Assembly: GCA_021772095.1 (NCBI GenBank)
Contig: JADYXR010000205.1
Location: 24,825-88,824, forward strand
DNA length: 64,000 bases
DNA from: Candidatus Obscuribacter sp.
Lineage (GTDB): Bacteria; Cyanobacteriota; Vampirovibrionia; Obscuribacterales; Obscuribacteraceae
Reading direction: 5' to 3'
Shown here: positions 37,610-47,358 of the stretch, piece after piece
Layout: the number at the start of each line of letters is the position of its first letter
Position numbering within the stretch: position 1 is the first letter of the stretch
The notes under the pieces: generated by a model
The model's database searches: none
The model's input: only the letters and a program-made list of their open reading frames with translations
Told to the model about the DNA's origin: nothing
Program-made: the position numbers and the translations under genes

Positions 37610-37762
37610 GAGTTTGCCGCGGAGCTTTCCTACAGTAACCCGATACAAATACAGGCGACAAAACAAACTGAGGTGAGTTTCGCGAGAGATCGGTATCCAG
37701 ACCCCGCATAGCAAACTCGCCACCTACCCATGCCGGGTTGCAAACAGATTTAATGTTGTCCG

Positions 37763-38848
37763 TTAGCTGACGGCGTGGGCGACTTTGCGTCCAGCACCAG
37801 AAGCGATAACGGTCCGGTAAATCTCCTCGTAACTGCTGGTCATCCGATCGACGCTAAACGACCGGGCGTGAGCGATGCAATCAGACGACTTGATTCGATC
37901 GACTTCGCCGAACCTTGCGATCAGCTCGTCGACGCTGTCAGCGACAACAGAGTTGACCTTGTCCACCAGAATCTCACGGACAGAACCACGGTCGAGCGCG
38001 ACAAGCGGCGTTCCTGCTGCCAGTGCTTCGGTCATGACCAGCCCAAAAGGCTCTTCGAAGTGAATTGGATAGACAACCGCTTTCGCCTTTCTGTATAAAT
38101 TCAACTTCTCCTGGAAGCCGACTTCGCCTATGTATTCGATGCCATCATGCAGTTCGTCTTTGATGTTTTGCTCGAAATACTCGGCGTCATTCGCGTCAAC
38201 TTTGCCGGCAATTTTCAGCGGCAAATTAACGGCACGTGCGATTTTTATCGCATCAGCAGTGCCTTTGGCATGAGAGACTCGGCCAAGAAACAACAAATAA
38301 TCGCGATCTTTTTGTTCGCCAATCACATCAGGCGAAATTGGCTCGCGAGGGAATACGTCTTCGCCGACGGCGTTGTAAACGCGACCGACGTAATTGAGCT
38401 GATTCGGATAGTTCAAACGCTTGTAGGCATCACTAATAGCGATGACCGGCAAGTGCGGAAATTCAAGATAGATATCTGCGCAATAATCGATAATCGGATT
38501 ATGATTGGTTGAAACCACTGGACAATTGAGCTTGTCCAGATACGGCCAGGCAATGAAACCCAGGTGGTTGTGTACGATATCGAATTCGTTCTGCCGGCGC
38601 ACGAGTTCTAAAATCAACCGAGTTTCGAAAGCGCACCATCTGTGGTGCGGCACTGCATCCATTCGCAGTCCACGCGGAGCGACACTGATCAATTCGGCTT
38701 CAGTGAGCGAATCTCCCGTCGCGAAAAGCGTGACATTATGTCCGCGTCGAAGCAACTCTTCGGTGAGTTGGCTTACAACCAACTCGGTGCCGCCGTATCC
38801 CTTCGGCGGCACTGATTCCGTCAGCGGGGCCAGTTGAGCGATTCTCAC
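37763..38848 (-). CDS. GT4-family glycosyltransferase
   Basis: A GT-B fold retaining glycosyltransferase. The N-terminal domain has PPKGYGGTELVVSQLTEELLRRGH, which positions the acceptor. The C-terminal domain has FLGRVSHAKGT and the nucleotide-sugar motif EEPFGLVMTEALAAGTPLVA (EX7E). It probably transfers a hexose from a nucleotide sugar to a lipid, glycan or small molecule. It lies 12 bp after the debranching-type glucosidase gene on the same strand, so it may work in glycogen/trehalose-like or compatible-solute metabolism. The exact acceptor is not readable. Confidence 0.87.
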   Translation of the reverse strand: MRIAQLAPLTESVPPKGYGGTELVVSQLTEELLRRGHNVTLFATGDSLTEAELISVAPRGLRMDAVPHHRWCAFETRLILELVRRQNEFDIVHNHLGFIAWPYLDKLNCPVVSTNHNPIIDYCADIYLEFPHLPVIAISDAYKRLNYPNQLNYVGRVYNAVGEDVFPREPISPDVIGEQKDRDYLLFLGRVSHAKGTADAIKIARAVNLPLKIAGKVDANDAEYFEQNIKDELHDGIEYIGEVGFQEKLNLYRKAKAVVYPIHFEEPFGLVMTEALAAGTPLVALDRGSVREILVDKVNSVVADSVDELIARFGEVDRIKSSDCIAHARSFSVDRMTSSYEEIYRTVIASGAGRKVAHAVS

Positions 38849-38860
38849 TTTCGTTACTCC

Positions 38861-41074
38861 TTATGTTTCGACGACAACTCGAATGTCGCCTTGTTTTCGC
38901 AACACCGTACAATAGGTAGAGTCACCTTCACGTCTCAAAGCGATGTCCACCTGGGCGTTTCCAAGCTTCAATCCATAAATTCTCAATTGGCTGAGCCACA
39001 TAGGCAATACCGGATCAACGATTCGTAGTCGTCGATTGCTCGCATCCGGTGCTAAATTTACGCAAGCTCTCAACATCTGAAAAATGGCTCCAGCAGCCCA
39101 TGCCTGAGGTCGGCAGGAAACCGGATAATCGATCGGCTGAGGCGAATTGGCGCGCTCAAAACCGCAAAATAGTTCAGGTAATCTAAAATCAGATTGTCTT
39201 CGCATGGCATCGTACATCGCGGTCAGGACCGTGAGAATGTCTTTTGTTCTGCCGATCTTTCGCAGACCCTCGCAAATAATACCATTATCGTGCGGCCAAA
39301 CAGAACCATTGTGATAGCTAATTGGGTTGTATGAGCATGCCTCCGAAGACAGAGTTCTGATGCCCCATCCGGAGAAGTTATCCGGAGCCATTAGACGATC
39401 GGCGACAATTTTCGCCTGCTCGGCGTTCAGAATTTCGGACCACAAACAATGCCCGGGATTTGACGAAACGGTTTTAACTTGTTGCCCGTCTTTATCGAGC
39501 GCGATTGCCACAAAGTTTTCTTCGATCATCCAGAAGTCGGACTGGAAGCGCTCCTTCAAGTTGCGGGCCCGATGTTGCAGCTTGATTGCCAGTGGATTAT
39601 AACCAAGCATTTGCGCCAGGCGAGCAGTGCGAATCCAGGCTGCGTACAAATAACCTTGAGCTTCGCAAAGCGCAATCGGAGGCTCGGCAAGAATGCCGTT
39701 GGCATGCGTGACGGAGTCGCCGGAGTCTTTCCAGCCCTGGTTTTCCAGCCCCAGGCTACTCTCGCGTTTATAACTGATGTATCCACCGCGCGTGGATTGC
39801 TCGAGAAAACGCAGCGCCAATTTCACGTTCGGCCACATTTGATGAGCGTATTCCATATCGCCGGTCCAATCGATGTACTCCGCCAAAAGGATGAGCCAGA
39901 GCTGCGTCGCGTCGACGGTTCCATAATATGGACTGTGAGGAATTTCATTTAACCGCGCCATTTCTCCAACACGCAGTTCATGCAAAATTTTCCCGGCGCG
40001 CTCGGCTCTGAAGGTGTCGGTCTTCTCGCCCTGATAGGCAGCCAATACATCGATACAACCGCGTGCCAATTCCGGCGCGAACGGCAATAATTGCAGCGCC
40101 GTAATCGCGGTATCACGACCAAACAATGCACAGTACCATGGAATGCCCGCGGCGATGCCCAGCCCTTTTGGCGTCGGTTGACGCAGCATGTACAAATCTC
40201 GATAACAATTTTCAATCGCGACATTAAACATATTCAGATCGGTTTCGATCGTCGTCATGTCCGCTCGCCAGGTGCTATAGCTGTTGTCGGCGATAGTCTC
40301 GGCTTCTTTGTAGGTTTCGCCATTCGCCACCAGTCGCGGAGTTTTTTGATTCCATCGCGTGGAAATGTAAATCTCAATAGTCACAGGTTGTCGCACTGGC
40401 AGCGTCAAACGAAAGAACGCTTCGCCATCACTAATCTTGGTTGGCACCATATTTTTAAACTCGATAACTGTTTCAAGCAAAACAGTATCCAGACCAAGAT
40501 AAGCCAAAAATATCGTTGAATTGTCGTTGGTGGGGAGCATTCGCTGTCCGCGCTTGGGACGATTGGTTCCGCGCACTTCGAAAATATCGGCGAAGTCTGA
40601 TTGATATCGAACAGCAAGGTCAACTTGCAAAGGCGCGAAATCAAAATTTTCGAGCGTAATCTGTTCCCACAAAACATCCGTCATCACTATCTTTCGGGCT
40701 ACAGTGATTTTTTGCTGCGCCGCCATGTCGGAATGGTTATTGGTATATAAAAGTTCCGCCGCATAACCTTTGGTGAAATCCGATGACAGGACAGAGAGCG
40801 ATCCACCATTAAGCGTCAGCTCCATCGAACTGAGATGGCGAGTGTCATAACGGTAGTAGCCGTATCCAAGAGTGTTGCAGCTCGGGATTAATCCACTTTC
40901 ATCAAGCACCAGGAAGTGACTGCCATGCTTCACCGCATTTCGCGGATGGGCAGCATCGGTCATTACAAACGGCATGCCCTGACAAAGCGGACGCATGTCG
41001 ACTTCATATGGCGGCAGAAAGTCCGATTGTGGTTGAGCTGGTTGGGCGGATTCCATATCAGTTTGTTGCGTCAT
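38861..41074 (-). CDS. Glycogen debranching N-terminal-domain / amylo-alpha-1,6-glucosidase-type glycoside hydrolase
   Basis: The 737-residue protein has the N-terminal GDE-type beta-sandwich (HFLVLDESGLIPSCNTLGYGYYRYDTRHLS) and an (alpha/alpha)6 barrel with GIPWYCALFGRDTAITALQ and HNGSVWPHDNGII, the two acid/base regions of this family. Relatives are annotated as glycogen debranching enzymes and may act on alpha-1,6 branches or other alpha-glucans. There is no signal peptide, so it is cytoplasmic. It is the first gene of a two-gene operon with the GT4 enzyme. No other glycogen genes (glgA/B/C/P) are in the window. Confidence 0.87.
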   Translation of the reverse strand: MTQQTDMESAQPAQPQSDFLPPYEVDMRPLCQGMPFVMTDAAHPRNAVKHGSHFLVLDESGLIPSCNTLGYGYYRYDTRHLSSMELTLNGGSLSVLSSDFTKGYAAELLYTNNHSDMAAQQKITVARKIVMTDVLWEQITLENFDFAPLQVDLAVRYQSDFADIFEVRGTNRPKRGQRMLPTNDNSTIFLAYLGLDTVLLETVIEFKNMVPTKISDGEAFFRLTLPVRQPVTIEIYISTRWNQKTPRLVANGETYKEAETIADNSYSTWRADMTTIETDLNMFNVAIENCYRDLYMLRQPTPKGLGIAAGIPWYCALFGRDTAITALQLLPFAPELARGCIDVLAAYQGEKTDTFRAERAGKILHELRVGEMARLNEIPHSPYYGTVDATQLWLILLAEYIDWTGDMEYAHQMWPNVKLALRFLEQSTRGGYISYKRESSLGLENQGWKDSGDSVTHANGILAEPPIALCEAQGYLYAAWIRTARLAQMLGYNPLAIKLQHRARNLKERFQSDFWMIEENFVAIALDKDGQQVKTVSSNPGHCLWSEILNAEQAKIVADRLMAPDNFSGWGIRTLSSEACSYNPISYHNGSVWPHDNGIICEGLRKIGRTKDILTVLTAMYDAMRRQSDFRLPELFCGFERANSPQPIDYPVSCRPQAWAAGAIFQMLRACVNLAPDASNRRLRIVDPVLPMWLSQLRIYGLKLGNAQVDIALRREGDSTYCTVLRKQGDIRVVVET

Positions 41075-41490
41075 AAATGGTGACCCGAGGTCTGTCTAAC
41101 TCGCAGCCCAGGTACGGGCGCACGGCGCCGAACGATAGGCAACAATTACTTCTATGAACATAGCTCATTAGTAAAAAGGTGTCGCCCAGTGCCCACGGAT
41201 GTCGTAACAGGCGTGGACGGACCTGGGTGCCCTTTACGGAAGTTTTGAACAATAGTGGTCCAATAATTAATTCCTGGATAGAATTGGAATGAACGAATGC
41301 ATGCGCATAGCCAGGAGGGGTTCCAAACCATCCATATGTATGCGCTTACAATAATCGACTAGTACGGATCGTATACGGGAAGAATATCGCTAGCAGCACC
41401 GAACGAGCACATTTATCGGTCCCCGCGCCACGGTTTGACCTTGATACCGCATATAGTGTCAAGGACCGTTGCAAACGCAAGGTGAATTTT
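41075..41490 (+). other. Intergenic region between divergent debranching-enzyme and Ku genes
   Basis: No gene seen. It must hold both promoters. A possible long-range hairpin, GCGCATA...TATGCGC (around 41303-41345), flanks a purine-rich stretch. The AAGGTG ribosome-binding site of ku is at its end. I could not identify a convincing -35/-10 pair. Confidence 0.4.
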
Positions 41491-42402
41491 ATGGCAGCAC
41501 GAGCTATCTGGAGTGGCATCATTACCTTCGGTATGGTCAGCATCCCGGTCAAGCTATTCTCAGCAACCGACAACAAAGACATCTCCTTCAATCAGCTGCA
41601 CCGCGATTGTAAGGGTCGGGTCAAAGAGCATCGTTTCTGCCCAACCTGCGATCGCAAAATCGAATACGACGAACTCGAGAAGGGTTACGAATACTCCAAA
41701 GGGCAGTACGTCGTACTGACCAAGGACGATTTCGAAAAGCTGCCGTTGCCGAATAAAAATTCAATCGAGATCACATCGTTTATTCAAAGCCAAGAAATCG
41801 ATCCTGTGTTTTACGACAAAGCGTATTACATCGAACCGGATGAAGCGGCCAAGAAACCATTCACCTTGTTCATGAAAGCGATGACGGAAAAGGGCATGGT
41901 TGCAGTTGCTAAAGTGTCCATCCGCACGAAAGAACGTCTTTGCTGCCTGCGATCTTATGGTGGCACATTGTTGATGAACACACTTTTGTATCCTGATGAA
42001 GTCAGAGTCGAAAAGAACAAATCACTTCCTGATGTTCAAATTTCAGAAAAAGAAATGGCGATGGCTGGCAGTTTAATCGACTTGATGGCGGATGATTTCG
42101 AACCGACCAACTACAAAGACAATTATCGCGAAGCTCTGATGCAGGTAATTGAAGCGAAACTGGAAGGTCGCGAAATTCACGAGTCGCCGGCAATTCCTTC
42201 GGGCAACGTCATCGATTTGATGGACGCATTACAAGCCAGCATGGAAAACATCAAAGCGAAGAAAGCCGCACCTGCTGTCGCTGAAATTGCCGACTACAAA
42301 GAAGAGCCGCTGTTGCAGAAAAGCGCGGCTAAGCGGTCGGATGAACCGCAAATGGGCAAAGTGCCTACCGAGAAAAAGCCAAGAAAACGTAAGACGGGCT
42401 AA
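41491..42402 (+). CDS. ku: Non-homologous end-joining protein Ku
   Basis: Bacterial Ku opens with MAARAIWSGIITFGMVSIPVKLFSAT, followed by the zinc-like CPTC (FCPTCDRKIEYDEL) and the central DNA-encircling core (KAYYIEPDEAAKKPFTLFMKAM). A Lys/Arg-rich tail (KKPRKRKTG) adds DNA binding, as in many bacterial Ku proteins. It forms a ring on double-strand break ends and recruits LigD, which is encoded next in the same direction (97 bp later). ATG 41491 is used, with AAGGTG 6 nt upstream, rather than the track's 41482. Confidence 0.95.
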   Translation: MAARAIWSGIITFGMVSIPVKLFSATDNKDISFNQLHRDCKGRVKEHRFCPTCDRKIEYDELEKGYEYSKGQYVVLTKDDFEKLPLPNKNSIEITSFIQSQEIDPVFYDKAYYIEPDEAAKKPFTLFMKAMTEKGMVAVAKVSIRTKERLCCLRSYGGTLLMNTLLYPDEVRVEKNKSLPDVQISEKEMAMAGSLIDLMADDFEPTNYKDNYREALMQVIEAKLEGREIHESPAIPSGNVIDLMDALQASMENIKAKKAAPAVAEIADYKEEPLLQKSAAKRSDEPQMGKVPTEKKPRKRKTG

Positions 42403-42499
42403 ATGAAATCGGCTTGTTCTGCTGGCTGGCCGTTTTCTGGCACCATTGATCGAAAACAGTTTAATTCACTGCGTAAAAATTCACCAAGCGGCTGTTGGC

Positions 42500-44590
42500 A
42501 TGATTGATTTATCGAAGATGCCTGGTGCGCGCCGTGCGATGGTGCCGGTGAAATTTACGCCCATGCTCGCCAGTTTGCCCGAGATCAATTTTTCGCGAGC
42601 AGGATGGATTTACGAACCGAAGTTGGATGGCATGCGTGCCATCGCGCACCTATCGAAAGGCGCTTGCACACTGATGTCCAGGCGTGCACTCAAAATTACC
42701 GATCAGTATCCGTCACTGGCAACTGAGCTTCCGAAACTTTGCAATCGAGATGTGATTCTTGATGGCGAAATTATCGCGTTGAATGAACAAGGGCGACCAT
42801 CGTTTCAACATCTGCAACAGAGAATCAATCTGATGCGAAAAGCGGATATCGCACGAGCCGAGCAATCCGTGGCGGTTTACTATTTTGTTTTCGACATCGT
42901 ATACGCTGATGGCTACGACGTCACTGGAATGAAATTGTCCGACCGAAAGTTGCTGTTGAATGAAGTGCTACAGCAATCGAAAAACGTTCGGATTCTCACT
43001 GCCTTCGAAGATGACGGAATGACGGCGTACGAAGTTTGTGTCGAAAACGGATTCGAAGGCATCGTGGCAAAACGGCTCGACGCACCTTACGAACCTGGTC
43101 GCCGCTCCCCGCATTGGATAAAAGTAAAAGCCCAACAAACTGATGAGTTTGTTGTCGGCGGTTTTACCCAGGGCTCGGGATCGCGTAGCCCCACATTTGG
43201 TGCCTTGCTTTTAGGTGCTCATGACGAAACTGGAAATCTGATTTATTGCGGCAGCGTTGGATCAGGATTTGACGAACGACTTTTGCGCGATATGTGCCGC
43301 CGAATGGAAGGACTGAACCGCCATAAGCATCCTTTTCTCAAGCGCCCTGATGAAAAGAAACAAGTAACCTGGCTCGATCCAAAAATCGTAATCGAAATCA
43401 AATTTATGGATTGGACTCGCGACGGGCATATTAGATCTCCGGTTTTTCTGCGCGTGCGTGAAGACAAGGGACCGGAAGAAGTTAAACTCGATAAACGCGC
43501 ACCACTTGCAATTGTGCAAATTCCAAAAGAGCAATACGTTCCCACCAAGTCGAAGGATCTGGCAGAAGAGAAGCCGGTCATCGACGCACAAACTTTAGTT
43601 TGCCAATCGGTCGCGGCGCAACTGGCCGCGACCAAAGACGAAAAAATGGAAATCGTCGTGGATGGTGACGTGATTGAATTCACGCATTTGAACAAGGTAA
43701 TGTTTCCAGCCACCGACGATCTCAAGAAATTTACGAAGCGCGACTTCGTGCGCTACATCGCGCTCAGCGCGCCGTATTCGCTTGGATACTTGAAAGACCG
43801 ACCACTCTCAGTTGTGCGTTCACCCGATGGCATGAAAGGCAAACGCTTCTATCAAAAGCACTGGAATTTTCAAATTCCTGATTTTGTCGAAACCTGTTTT
43901 GTCGAACGTTCCAACGATGAAGATACGGAAGTTGCAATGGCGAACAACTTCGCCTCATTGCTCTGGTTCATCCAACAAGGCGTCATGGAACAGCATGTCT
44001 GGCTGTCGAGAATTACTGCGCTGGACTTTGGATTGCATCCTGATTTTATGGTCTTCGATCTGGACCTGCATCTGCCAGAGGAGAAAAAAGACCAGCGCGG
44101 ATATCACCGCGAGTCGTTCGAAAGAGTTTCCGAAGTTGCCTACTGGGTTAAGGAGGCACTGGATTCGGTATCATTGAAAGCGTTCCTGAAAACATCAGGA
44201 CGCAGTGGGTTACACGTTTTCGTTCCCATCGAAGACACGCTGCATCATGATGACGTAAGGGTGTTGGCGGAAACTATCAGCAAGTTTATTCTGAGCAAAC
44301 ACGGAAACAAAGTAACAGTCGACGCTCTGGCTGCAAAACAGGAAGGCAAAATATTGCTCGACTGCAGTCCGAACTGCAAAGGCAAAACGCTCGTGGCGCC
44401 CTACTCACCGCGCCTCATTAAAGAGCAGACGGTTTCCACTCCACTTACCTGGGACGAGCTTGGCAAACATCTTCCGATTCACCACACGATGACCAGCGTG
44501 CCGGAACGACTGAATGCGATAGGCGATATATGGAAAGACTGGCCGAACAATCGCAAAAATTTGGAAGTTCTTCTTCGCAAAAATAAATAG
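42500..44590 (+). CDS. ligD: ATP-dependent DNA ligase LigD (ligase + polymerase domains, no 3'-phosphoesterase)
   Basis: The N-terminal part is an ATP-dependent ligase with the adenylation Lys in YEPKLDGMRAI and motifs DGEII, GFEGIVAKR and WIKVK. The C-terminal 300 residues are the LigD primase-polymerase domain (LSVVRSPDGMKGKRFYQKHW, catalytic Asp pair in FDLDLHLP, SGRSGLHVFVPI). The order ligase-then-polymerase is that of Bacillus-type LigD, and there is no phosphoesterase domain, so blocked ends need another enzyme. It works with Ku in end-joining. The start is uncertain: the track uses TTG 42446; ATG 42500, 42518 or 42539 are all possible. Confidence 0.93.
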   Translation: MIDLSKMPGARRAMVPVKFTPMLASLPEINFSRAGWIYEPKLDGMRAIAHLSKGACTLMSRRALKITDQYPSLATELPKLCNRDVILDGEIIALNEQGRPSFQHLQQRINLMRKADIARAEQSVAVYYFVFDIVYADGYDVTGMKLSDRKLLLNEVLQQSKNVRILTAFEDDGMTAYEVCVENGFEGIVAKRLDAPYEPGRRSPHWIKVKAQQTDEFVVGGFTQGSGSRSPTFGALLLGAHDETGNLIYCGSVGSGFDERLLRDMCRRMEGLNRHKHPFLKRPDEKKQVTWLDPKIVIEIKFMDWTRDGHIRSPVFLRVREDKGPEEVKLDKRAPLAIVQIPKEQYVPTKSKDLAEEKPVIDAQTLVCQSVAAQLAATKDEKMEIVVDGDVIEFTHLNKVMFPATDDLKKFTKRDFVRYIALSAPYSLGYLKDRPLSVVRSPDGMKGKRFYQKHWNFQIPDFVETCFVERSNDEDTEVAMANNFASLLWFIQQGVMEQHVWLSRITALDFGLHPDFMVFDLDLHLPEEKKDQRGYHRESFERVSEVAYWVKEALDSVSLKAFLKTSGRSGLHVFVPIEDTLHHDDVRVLAETISKFILSKHGNKVTVDALAAKQEGKILLDCSPNCKGKTLVAPYSPRLIKEQTVSTPLTWDELGKHLPIHHTMTSVPERLNAIGDIWKDWPNNRKNLEVLLRKNK

Positions 44591-45520
44591 AAGATCCGAA
44601 CGCGTATGTTCGCGGCAATTATTTGATATGTAAACGACACTCCATATCCCGCACATATACCACGAAGAGCGGCACCGCTTCGGGCAGATGGCATAGCTGA
44701 TGAAGTCACACAGGCATCCATTTTTATATCGCTGTAGATTCACGCACATATACACATACAGAAGAATCTCTCACAAAAGTCGCGCATCATTGACTTGCAA
44801 GTCGCTTGAATTTACGATCATTGGCATTGGAAGTTTAGCGCCGCGGTTCAATCGCGTCGCTCATATTTGACAAGGAAGATGGTGAGCCTTTTCTGGACCG
44901 CGTAAGCGGTTTGTTTGATGGTTCGTCAACCTGCACAACATGCCACACATACGAGATTCACAACCGACCATCGATCCGCTCAGCGGCTCTGCGTCGCTTG
45001 CTTTCTCTCCAGCGCCAGCGATCGGAGCTCTAGAACTTCGGTCTAGCAGAGGGGCTCGCCATATTCCTTGTATGACGCTTTTGAAAGCGATTTTGGACGC
45101 GCACCGTAGGTGGTGCCCTAAGCCATTACATCAATCGACTGAACTTTCACCTCCATCGACATTTTTCGATCCACCAATCCAATGATTTTTGGACTGTTTA
45201 ACCTTTTAGCGTTTCTGAACATCTCAGAACTCGAGCTTAAGCGCATCGCGTTCGCAGCGATCGCTACTATCGCGAGTTCCATCAGCAGAAGAAGACGGGT
45301 GACATTCGGATAATTGTCGCGCCATCAATAGAACAAAAAAATATTCAAAGCAAATCTCAAACCTGATTCTGAAACAGGAAAAGCTTCATGATGCCTGCAG
45401 TGGCTACCGCAAAGGACGCTCGATTGTTTCGAACGCGCGCCCTCACGTCGGACAGAATTTTGGTCTCGGTTCGACGTTCTAACAGATGCGGGTGGGCACA
45501 CCATAACAAATCCAGAGAAA
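44591..45520 (+). other. 930-bp intergenic stretch, no gene recognised
   Basis: The ORFs here (for example 44940-45185) lack ribosome-binding sites and protein-like composition. A short GC-stem ACCGC-GTAA-GCGGT followed by TTGTTT (about 44896-44914) could be a weak terminator. The stretch may be decayed coding DNA or an insertion site upstream of the toxin-antitoxin module. I see no tRNA. Confidence 0.4.
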
Positions 45521-45589
45521 TTGACATTATGGCACCGAATACCATAATCATGGTGCGGAACACCACAATTATGGTACAATTACCATAAT
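45521..45589 (+). promoter_or_regulatory. Promoter and nested operators of the toxin-antitoxin operon
   Basis: TTGACA (45521-45526) and CATAAT (45543-45548) are 16 bp apart. Three inverted repeats follow one another: ATTATGG-N9-CCATAAT (45526-45548) covers spacer and -10; TGGTG-CGGAA-CACCA (45551-45565) lies at the start of transcription; the perfect ATTATGGTA-CAAT-TACCATAAT (45568-45589) runs into the ATG of the first gene. This is a textbook layout for tight autoregulation by the HTH antitoxin. Confidence 0.75.
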
Positions 45590-45881
45590 GAAAGCGATTT
45601 TGATCTACCGAAACAAGCGCGTTTTGGCCAATGGCTCAATAGAAGAAATCGTCATCTGGAAACTACCGGAACCGACCCTGGATCAACCGCACGGGTTTAA
45701 ATATCGGCTCTATTTCGGACTTGCTGATGGCACTTGCCTAGTACGATACGACAATGAAAGAGGTAACAGAGACCATAAACACTTGATGGATCGGGAAGAA
45801 AGTTATGAGTTCATCAGCATAGAACAACTCATGGAAGATTTTTTGAAAGACGAGAAACGCGCACAGGAAGAGAATCTATGA
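45588..45881 (+). CDS. TumE-family toxin of a toxin-antitoxin pair
   Basis: The 97-residue protein matches the TumE/DUF6516 pattern: an N-terminal beta strand with an IYRNKRVLANGSIEEIVIW motif, RLYFGLADGTCLVRYDNERG, then HKHLMDREESYEFISIEQLMEDF. TumE proteins are toxins whose target is not well established. The start codon lies in the operator and no ribosome-binding site is visible, so initiation may be inefficient or tuned by repressor binding. It overlaps the antitoxin gene by 4 bp (ATGA). Confidence 0.75.
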   Translation: MKAILIYRNKRVLANGSIEEIVIWKLPEPTLDQPHGFKYRLYFGLADGTCLVRYDNERGNRDHKHLMDREESYEFISIEQLMEDFLKDEKRAQEENL

Positions 45882-46255
45882 CAAGAAAGAAAGATATTCT
45901 TATCGGCGTGCAAACTGGAGAAGAAGCGGCGGAAGGTGCTATCAAAGCATGGAAACGCGCGGAGGCCGGTCTTCCTCCTGAGCAACCCGTCAACCAATTG
46001 CATTTTGCGGATATGGCTACACTACTCAAGTATCTGTCCCCCCGGCGTATTGAGTTGATGCAAAAGCTAAGAGCAATAGGTCCGCTAAACATCAGGCAAC
46101 TGGCTCAAGCACTAGGTCGTGACTATAAGAACGTATACACAGATGTGTCAGAATTGACCCATATTGGACTGGTCGAGGAAACCAAAGACCGGCGTTTTCA
46201 GGTGCCTTGGGATGAGATTTTAGCCAAATTACCTCTGCTAGCAAAAGCGACATAA
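45878..46255 (+). CDS. TumA-family helix-turn-helix antitoxin (HVO_A0114-like)
   Basis: A winged helix-turn-helix protein of 125 residues with YLSPRRIELMQKLRAIGPLNIRQLAQALGRDYKNVYTDVSEL, the family pattern seen beside TumE toxins. It should neutralise the toxin and bind the inverted repeats upstream. It overlaps the toxin stop by 4 bp, so the two are translated together; toxin-first order means the operators also control the antitoxin. The N-terminal 40 residues are probably the toxin-contact region (inference). Confidence 0.75.
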   Translation: MTRKKDILIGVQTGEEAAEGAIKAWKRAEAGLPPEQPVNQLHFADMATLLKYLSPRRIELMQKLRAIGPLNIRQLAQALGRDYKNVYTDVSELTHIGLVEETKDRRFQVPWDEILAKLPLLAKAT

Positions 46256-46268
46256 CAGGAGATTCGCA

Positions 46269-46631
46269 GTGCGAACAAGCTCTTCATTCAAGAATGCTTT
46301 ACTGATTTCGGCAATGTGTTTGAGTTTATTCGGCACCGCCGCTAGTGCGCAAAATACACAGGTGCAATCGTCTGCTCCGAGCGTTGTAACCAGGACTGAC
46401 ACCTCTGATGATCAGCTCAGACAATCAGTAGACAGCCTGGTCAAAAGCCGGATGCAGCAGTTCAACATTCCTGAAGAACAGTCCGCCGTCATTGCGCTCT
46501 GCAATTTGCGCAAACCTCCTGTGTATGCAATAGCAACCGCAGCTGCTAGATTGGCTTTTGGTGAGCCGTCTCAACAGGCGCCAGAGAACGAACCTGGTCT
46601 CGATCAAAATAGTGGTACCAACGAAGACTAG
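46269..46631 (+). CDS. Small exported protein, unknown function
   Basis: A signal peptide ends TAASAQ, followed by about 90 residues, polar with one helical segment (QSAVIALCNLRKPPVYAIATAAARLAF). A GTG start with CAGGAGA 5 nt upstream is convincing. It lies 14 bp after the antitoxin gene and 10 bp before rluE, so it may be co-transcribed with either. I do not recognise it. Confidence 0.6.
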   Translation: MRTSSSFKNALLISAMCLSLFGTAASAQNTQVQSSAPSVVTRTDTSDDQLRQSVDSLVKSRMQQFNIPEEQSAVIALCNLRKPPVYAIATAAARLAFGEPSQQAPENEPGLDQNSGTNED

Positions 46632-46641
46632 AGGCACGGAA

Positions 46642-47358
46642 GTGAGACAAGGCGGTCCCGACGGACAGAATCCGACTGGAAATAATCGCAAACGATGGCG
46701 AAGGGACGATCAGTTCGAACCCGAACCTCGCGAACCAGGCCGTCCCAGGGTTTTCAAAGCTTCCAATAACCGCGTCTACCTGGCGTTCTTCAAACCGTTC
46801 GACATTCTATGCCAGTTCAGTCCGGGGGAAGAGGGACAACGCACTCTGGCAGAATTCGAATTTCCGCCGAACGTCTATCCTGTCGGAAGACTTGATACCG
46901 ATAGCGAAGGACTTCTAATTTTGAGTGATGACACGCGCATGAATAAGGCGTTGCTTGCTCCGGAAAACAGGCACGAACGCACGTATTATGCTCAAGTCGA
47001 TAACATTCCAACGCAGACGGCTCTCGATCAATTACGACGCGGAGTCATGATCCAGGGCAGAGAAACTTTGCCTTGTCGCGTCCACGCATTTGCGGAAGAA
47101 CCAACCTTGCCACCACGAACGGTGCCGATACGTTTTCGGAAAAACATCCCTACGAGTTGGATTGCCTTGACTCTCACTGAAGGCAAGAATCGACAGGTTC
47201 GCCGCATGACCGCCGCAGTTGGTCACCCCACACTGCGCCTTGTACGCTGGTCTATCGGTAAACTCACACTTGGCGAATTGGAATTGGAACCCGGCGAGTG
47301 GTATGCATTGTCCTCTGAACAAGTCGAGAGCCTGTTTAAAAACGAAAGCGAACAATAG
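46642..47358 (+). CDS. rluE: 23S rRNA pseudouridine synthase, RluE-like (RsuA/RluB/E/F family)
   Basis: Converts a uridine of 23S rRNA to pseudouridine. The catalytic Asp is in GRLDTDSEGLL, and further RluE-like blocks are NKPYD-type FFKPFDILCQF, GIPTQ-like NIPTQTALDQLRRGV, IPTSWIALTLTEGKNRQVRRMTAAVGHPTLRLVRW. In E. coli RluE acts on U2457; the same target is inferred. A basic N-terminal extension of about 40 residues is extra. There is no S4 domain, as expected for RluE. GTG 46642 with GAGG upstream is chosen over 46558. Confidence 0.88.
   Translation: MRQGGPDGQNPTGNNRKRWRRDDQFEPEPREPGRPRVFKASNNRVYLAFFKPFDILCQFSPGEEGQRTLAEFEFPPNVYPVGRLDTDSEGLLILSDDTRMNKALLAPENRHERTYYAQVDNIPTQTALDQLRRGVMIQGRETLPCRVHAFAEEPTLPPRTVPIRFRKNIPTSWIALTLTEGKNRQVRRMTAAVGHPTLRLVRWSIGKLTLGELELEPGEWYALSSEQVESLFKNESEQ

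Noticed and set aside
44591-45520. tRNA-like GGTTCAATC near 44845 and ORF 44940-45185
   Set aside because: No 7-bp acceptor stem or anticodon arm fits around the motif, and the ORF has no ribosome-binding site and an unlikely composition.
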